Assembly: GCA_030681635.1 (NCBI GenBank)
Contig: JAUXRT010000483.1
Coordinates: forward strand, 1 to 10,069
DNA: 10,069 nt
Source: Reyranella sp.
GTDB taxonomy: Bacteria; Pseudomonadota; Alphaproteobacteria; Reyranellales; Reyranellaceae
Reading direction: 5' to 3'
Shown: in pieces, positions 7,134-10,069 of the stretch
Layout of the letters: each line of letters begins with the position of its first letter
Position numbering within the stretch: position 1 is the first letter of the stretch
The notes under the pieces: generated by a model
Told to the model about the DNA's origin: nothing
Seen by the model: the letters and a program-made list of their open reading frames with translations, nothing else
Database searches by the model: none
Translations under genes and position numbers: made by a program

Positions 7134-7820
7134 ATGATCAAGTTCTATTACAACACCGCGCCGAACCCGACCAAGGTGGCGCTCTGCCTGGAAGAGATGG
7201 GCTTGCCCTACGAACTCTTCCCGATCGATACGCGCAAGGGCGAGCAGCACACGCCTGAATTCCTGGCGATCAATCCCAACGCCAAGGTCCCGGCCATCGT
7301 CGATGGCGACGCCACCGTCTTCGACAGCAACGCCATCCTTCTTTATCTCGCGGAAAAGACCGGGAAATTCCTGCCCGGCAAGTCGCCGAAAGAGCAGGGC
7401 GAGATGCTGTCGTGGCTGATGTTCGTGGCCTCGGGCATCGGTCCTTACTCGGGCCAGTCCGTGCACTTCCGGAACTTCGCGCCCGAGCCCAAGGACTATG
7501 CCGTCAACCGCTATACCTTCGAGGCGCAGCGTCACTGGGGCATCCTCGAGACTCGCCTCGGCAAGCACGGCTACATGTGCGGCGACGCCTACAGCATCGT
7601 CGATATGGCGGTGTGGGGTTGGTCGCGGCTGATCCCCAACGTGCTGGGGCCAGATGCGCCGAAGCAGTTCCCGAACCTGCAGCGTCACCTGGCCGAGATC
7701 AGCGCGCGCCCGGCGGCGGTGCGGGCGCTTGCGCTCAAGGACAAGCACACGTTCAAGACCGAGATGGACGAGGCGGCTCGCCTCTCGATGTTCCCGCATC
7801 TCGCCAAGAAGGTTGCCTGA
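7134..7820 (+). CDS. Glutathione S-transferase family protein, YfcG/YghU (nu-class) like
   Basis: The 228-residue protein has an N-terminal thioredoxin-fold domain with TAPNPTKV (8-15), the cis-proline at KVP (51-53) and the glutathione gamma-glutamyl-binding motif DSNAILLYL (64-72). The all-helical C-terminal domain has the S-x-x-D helix cap (SIVD, 154-157). The segment GIGPYSGQSVHFRNFAPE (101-118) matches the GPxxGQxxHF element of E. coli YfcG/YghU, which have disulfide-bond reductase activity with bound GSSG and little classical transferase activity. Asn11 corresponds to an active-site Asn of YfcG. The protein is cytosolic (no signal peptide). ATG at 7134 has GGGAGA at about 7122-7127. Lying 19 bases after the Bug gene, it may handle a thiol or electrophilic intermediate of the imported compound, but that is inference. 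Confidence 0.92.
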   Translation: MIKFYYNTAPNPTKVALCLEEMGLPYELFPIDTRKGEQHTPEFLAINPNAKVPAIVDGDATVFDSNAILLYLAEKTGKFLPGKSPKEQGEMLSWLMFVASGIGPYSGQSVHFRNFAPEPKDYAVNRYTFEAQRHWGILETRLGKHGYMCGDAYSIVDMAVWGWSRLIPNVLGPDAPKQFPNLQRHLAEISARPAAVRALALKDKHTFKTEMDEAARLSMFPHLAKKVA

Positions 7821-7830
7821 ATCAAAAGGT

Positions 7831-7853
7831 CCCTCGCTTCGCTCGGGATGACA
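7831..7853. repeat. Short intergenic repeat-like motif after the GST gene
   Basis: The string beginning CCCTCGCTTCGCTCGGGATG lies in the 65-base convergent gap between the GST and FAD-oxidoreductase genes. From memory this motif recurs in intergenic regions of many alphaproteobacteria, but only one copy is visible here. It has a weak GC-rich fold (CCC with GGG, GC with GC around TTC). Confidence 0.4.
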
Positions 7854-7856
7854 CGG

Positions 7857-7878
7857 AGGACCAATGACGAGCGGTCCT
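7857..7878. terminator. Possible stem-loop between convergent GST and FAD-oxidoreductase genes
   Basis: AGGACC (7857-7862) and GGTCCT (7873-7878) form a 6-bp perfect stem with a 10-base loop. GGACC can alternatively pair with GGTCC at 7829-7833. The position between two converging genes suits a bidirectional terminator, but there is no T-run on either side, so support is weak. Confidence 0.3.
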
Positions 7879-7885
7879 ACCTGAA

Positions 7886-9214
7886 CTACATCATCCCCGG
7901 CGCGCCGAGATCGGTGCCGTCGATCATGCGGCTGTAGCGGAAGGGATGGGGGTCGACGATCGGCGGATCGCCGGCCACGAGGTCGGCGGCCAGCCTTCCC
8001 GCGCCGGGGCCGATGCCGAAACCGTGGCCGGTGTAGCCGGTCGAGAGGTAGAGGCCGGGCACCGGATCGACCGCCGAGATCACCGGGATGCCGTCGGGTG
8101 TGGAGTCGATCAGGCCGCCCCAGGCGTGCGCGACTTTCAGCCCCTTGAGCGCCGGGTAGTGCTCACCGAGCGTCGCGAGGCCCTCCTGGACAAGCCGTGG
8201 ATCGGCCGCCGGATCGAAGATGCGCTGGCGCTCGAAAGGGGAAACGCGGTCGAACGACCAGTTGGCGAAACCCTCCGGCCCCTGGAAGAACGAGCGTCCC
8301 AGCGCGAAGGTCAGTCCCTTGCGCCGTTTCCTGGCGGTGGGCACGAACTGCCGGGCATAGAGCAGCCCCTGGAGCGAGAGGTCGACGGTGCCACGTCCGC
8401 CCAGACCCACCGAATAGCCGCCGTCGAGCCGCCGCCGGATCGTGACGCCGGGCATCGAGAGGCCGCCTTCCGTCACTTGCGGCGCTTCCGTCGTCACGAA
8501 CGATGTCGAGCGCACGCCGGCCTGCGGCAATCTGAGACCATGGCGGCGGCAGAACAGCGAACTCCAGGCCCCGCCGGCACACAGCACGGCTTGCGTGCGG
8601 ATGAGGCCCTGCTCGGTGATCACGCCGGACACCTTGCCGCCGGCGATGTCGAGGCCGCGCGCGGCGCAATTCTGGTGGATCGTCGCGCCGAGCCTGCGCG
8701 CCGCTTCGGCGAGCGCGGGCGAGGCAAGGGAGGGCTCGCCGCGGCCGTCGGTCGGTGAATGGACGCCGCCGATCCAGTCGGGCGCGCTGCCCGGTGTCAT
8801 CGCCTTGGCTTCAGTGGCACTGAGGATGCGGCTGTGCATCTGATACTCGCGTGCGCGCAGGGTCCATTCCTCCCATTGCGCGAAATCCTCGCGGTGCGTC
8901 GTGACGTAGAGGAGGCCGGTATGACGGAAGCCGGTTTCCGCGCCCAGCTCCGCATTGAGGCCCTTCCAGATCTCCAGGCTCTTCATGGCCAGCGGCAGTT
9001 CGCGCAGGTCGCGATGCTGCTGGCGGCACCAGCCCCAGTTCCGGCTGCTCTGCTCGCCGCCCACTACGCCCTTGTCGAGCAAGGCGACGGACAGCCCCTT
9101 CTTCGCGAGCGCATAGGCGGCGGCGCTGCCGGCAATACCGGCGCCGATCACCACGACATCGGCGGAGGCGGGGAGCTTGAGGTCGCTGATAACGGGCTGA
9201 ACGGGCGGGGACAT
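7886..9214 (-). CDS. FAD-dependent oxidoreductase of the D-amino acid oxidase (DAO) family
   Basis: The start is taken as ATG at 9214, which has AGGAA 6 bases upstream and gives 442 residues; an in-frame GTG at 9247 is possible but less well placed. The N-terminal Rossmann motif for FAD is VVIGAGIAGSAAA with Gly24, Gly26 and Gly29, and Asp47 ends the second strand to hold the ribose. SSRNWGWCRQQHRD (56-69) is the stretch after the second strand that contacts flavin in this subgroup. The C-terminal STGYTGHGFGIGPGAGRLAADL (about 391-412) is the second FAD-binding signature of glycine/sarcosine/D-amino acid oxidases. The likely reaction is oxidation of a C-N bond of a secondary or D-amino acid, with oxygen or a carrier as acceptor; the substrate is not identifiable. 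It has no signal peptide, so it is probably cytosolic. It converges with GST and diverges from the acyl-CoA dehydrogenase. Confidence 0.9.
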   Translation of the reverse strand: MSPPVQPVISDLKLPASADVVVIGAGIAGSAAAYALAKKGLSVALLDKGVVGGEQSSRNWGWCRQQHRDLRELPLAMKSLEIWKGLNAELGAETGFRHTGLLYVTTHREDFAQWEEWTLRAREYQMHSRILSATEAKAMTPGSAPDWIGGVHSPTDGRGEPSLASPALAEAARRLGATIHQNCAARGLDIAGGKVSGVITEQGLIRTQAVLCAGGAWSSLFCRRHGLRLPQAGVRSTSFVTTEAPQVTEGGLSMPGVTIRRRLDGGYSVGLGGRGTVDLSLQGLLYARQFVPTARKRRKGLTFALGRSFFQGPEGFANWSFDRVSPFERQRIFDPAADPRLVQEGLATLGEHYPALKGLKVAHAWGGLIDSTPDGIPVISAVDPVPGLYLSTGYTGHGFGIGPGAGRLAADLVAGDPPIVDPHPFRYSRMIDGTDLGAPGMM

Positions 9215-9283
9215 CGATTTTTCCTGACGAACGCTACCGAGGGGCACACCATAGCCTACGCTTTACGGGCTGGAACCCGGCGC

Positions 9284-9308
9284 GGTACCTTCCAGGCCAG
9301 AAGGTGCC
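9284..9308 (+). promoter_or_regulatory. Hairpin/dyad covering the ribosome-binding site of the acyl-CoA dehydrogenase gene
   Basis: GGTACCTTC (9284-9292) and GAAGGTGCC (9300-9308) form a 9-bp dyad with one mismatch, which in RNA is a U-G wobble, around a 7-base spacer. The right arm contains the only Shine-Dalgarno-like AAGG (9301-9304), 8 bases before the ATG at 9313. As RNA it could hide the ribosome site; as DNA it could be an operator for a dimeric repressor controlling this 98-base divergent region (9215-9312). Neither role is shown. Confidence 0.4.
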
Positions 9309-9312
9309 CCCA

Positions 9313-10069
9313 ATGGACCTGACATTCGGCAAGGAAGAACTCGCCTTCCAGAAGGAAGTGCGCGACTGGCTGAAGGAGAATCTGACGCCCGAGATCATGG
9401 GCGAATCCAAGGTCGCCCGGAACGCCTACATGCCGCGGGAGCGGTTGCTCGACTGGCAGAAGCGCCTGGCGAAAAAGGGCTGGCTCTGCACGGGTTGGCC
9501 CAAGGAATTTGGCGGCCCGGGCTTCACCACGACGCAGAAGTACATCTTCGAGATGGAGATGGCCAAGGCGGGCGCCCCCGGGACCTCGCCGTTCGGCCCC
9601 AAGATGTGCGCGCCGGTGATCATGAAGTACGGCTCGGCCGAGCAGAAGGCGCGCCACCTGCCGCCGATGCTGAATTCCGACCTGCTCTGGTGCCAGGGCT
9701 ATTCCGAGCCCGGCTCGGGCTCCGACCTCGCGAGCCTGCGCACCAAGGCCGAGCTGAAAGGCGACCACTACATCGTGAACGGCCAGAAGACCTGGACGAC
9801 GCTCGCCCAGACCGCCGACTGGATTTTCTGTCTCGTGCGGACGTCCAACGAAGGCAAGCGCCAGGAAGGCATCTCGTTTCTGCTGATCGACATGAAGACG
9901 CCCGGTATCTCGGTCGAGCCGATCATCACCGCCGACGGCAATCGCGCCGGCACGCAGGAGGTCAACTCGGTGTTCTTGACCGACGTCAAGGTGCCGGTCG
10001 AGAACCGCGTCGGCGAGGAGAACAAGGGCTGGACCTACGCCAAGTACCTGCTCGAGTTCGAGCGCGGCG
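9313..10069 (+). CDS. Acyl-CoA dehydrogenase, PimC/FadE6-17-26-like (3' partial)
   Basis: The first 252 residues of a protein usually about 390-400 long are present; the right edge cuts it. The order is an N-terminal helical domain (1-125), including GWPKEFGGPGF (61-71), followed by the beta-barrel domain. The latter has the FAD/acyl-CoA motif CQGYSEPGSGSDLASLRTKA (127-146) and IVNGQKTWTT (154-163). FLTDVKVPVENRVGEENKGW (221-240) leads into the C-terminal helical domain, whose catalytic base lies outside the window. The close run of motifs matches the large-subunit-like acyl-CoA dehydrogenases such as PimC, which act in beta-oxidation of dicarboxyl or other acyl-CoAs and often form a pair with a second dehydrogenase (PimD) encoded next door; that neighbour would lie beyond the edge. 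The N-terminus MDLTFGKEE is typical, which supports the ATG at 9313. Ribosome site AAGG at 9301-9304 is weak. Confidence 0.93.
   Translation, partial: MDLTFGKEELAFQKEVRDWLKENLTPEIMGESKVARNAYMPRERLLDWQKRLAKKGWLCTGWPKEFGGPGFTTTQKYIFEMEMAKAGAPGTSPFGPKMCAPVIMKYGSAEQKARHLPPMLNSDLLWCQGYSEPGSGSDLASLRTKAELKGDHYIVNGQKTWTTLAQTADWIFCLVRTSNEGKRQEGISFLLIDMKTPGISVEPIITADGNRAGTQEVNSVFLTDVKVPVENRVGEENKGWTYAKYLLEFERG

Noticed and set aside
6987..7799. 270-codon open frame on the minus strand opposite the Bug and GST genes
   Set aside because: It spans two well-supported genes on the other strand and resembles no protein family.
7946..8758. 270-codon open frame on the plus strand opposite the FAD oxidoreductase
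   Set aside because: Antisense shadow of a clearly conserved gene; composition is that of a GC-rich complement.
9215..9247. In-frame GTG start at 9247 for the FAD oxidoreductase
   Set aside because: It adds 11 residues unlike the family N-terminus; the ATG at 9214 has a well-spaced AGGAA site.

Overview
The window is GC-rich and gene-dense, with ordinary Shine-Dalgarno starts, a lone Bug-type solute receptor and soil-type catabolic enzymes. This suggests a free-living alphaproteobacterium, perhaps Reyranella-like or of the Rhodospirillales/Hyphomicrobiales. That placement is inferred from gene content, not from a marker gene. There are nine protein genes, two cut by the window edges. No RNA gene, CRISPR array, transposase or phage gene is visible, and no gene-free stretch exceeds about 125 bases.

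Left part (1-1924, + strand): the C-terminal GNAT domain of a Pat-like acyl-CoA synthetase/acetyltransferase, then a membrane-anchored YibQ-type divergent polysaccharide deacetylase. The gap after it is almost filled by a nested inverted repeat (1814-1901).

Middle part (1925-7820): a gamma-glutamyltranspeptidase-like Ntn hydrolase (+) whose stop codon overlaps that of a convergent, exported amidase (-). The amidase lies 10 bases downstream of an HpcH/HpaI-family aldolase (-), so the two form a likely operon. A 63-base divergent promoter region separates this pair from a second likely operon (+), a Bug/TctC periplasmic binding protein followed by a YfcG/YghU-like glutathione S-transferase. The layout suggests uptake and breakdown of an amide- or peptide-like organic acid. 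The GGT-like protein and the aldolase both lack the arginine that holds the substrate carboxylate in their model relatives, so the true substrates are probably not the textbook ones. No membrane partners (TctA/TctB) for the Bug protein are present.

Right part (7821-10069): a FAD-dependent D-amino-acid-oxidase-fold enzyme (-) converges on the GST gene. Divergent from it, across 98 bases, starts a PimC/FadE-like acyl-CoA dehydrogenase (+) cut by the right edge. A 9-bp hairpin just upstream of its start codon covers the probable ribosome-binding site.

No wholly new system is evident. The most promising leads are the altered active sites of the GGT-like and aldolase proteins, the nested repeat, and the hairpin at the dehydrogenase start.
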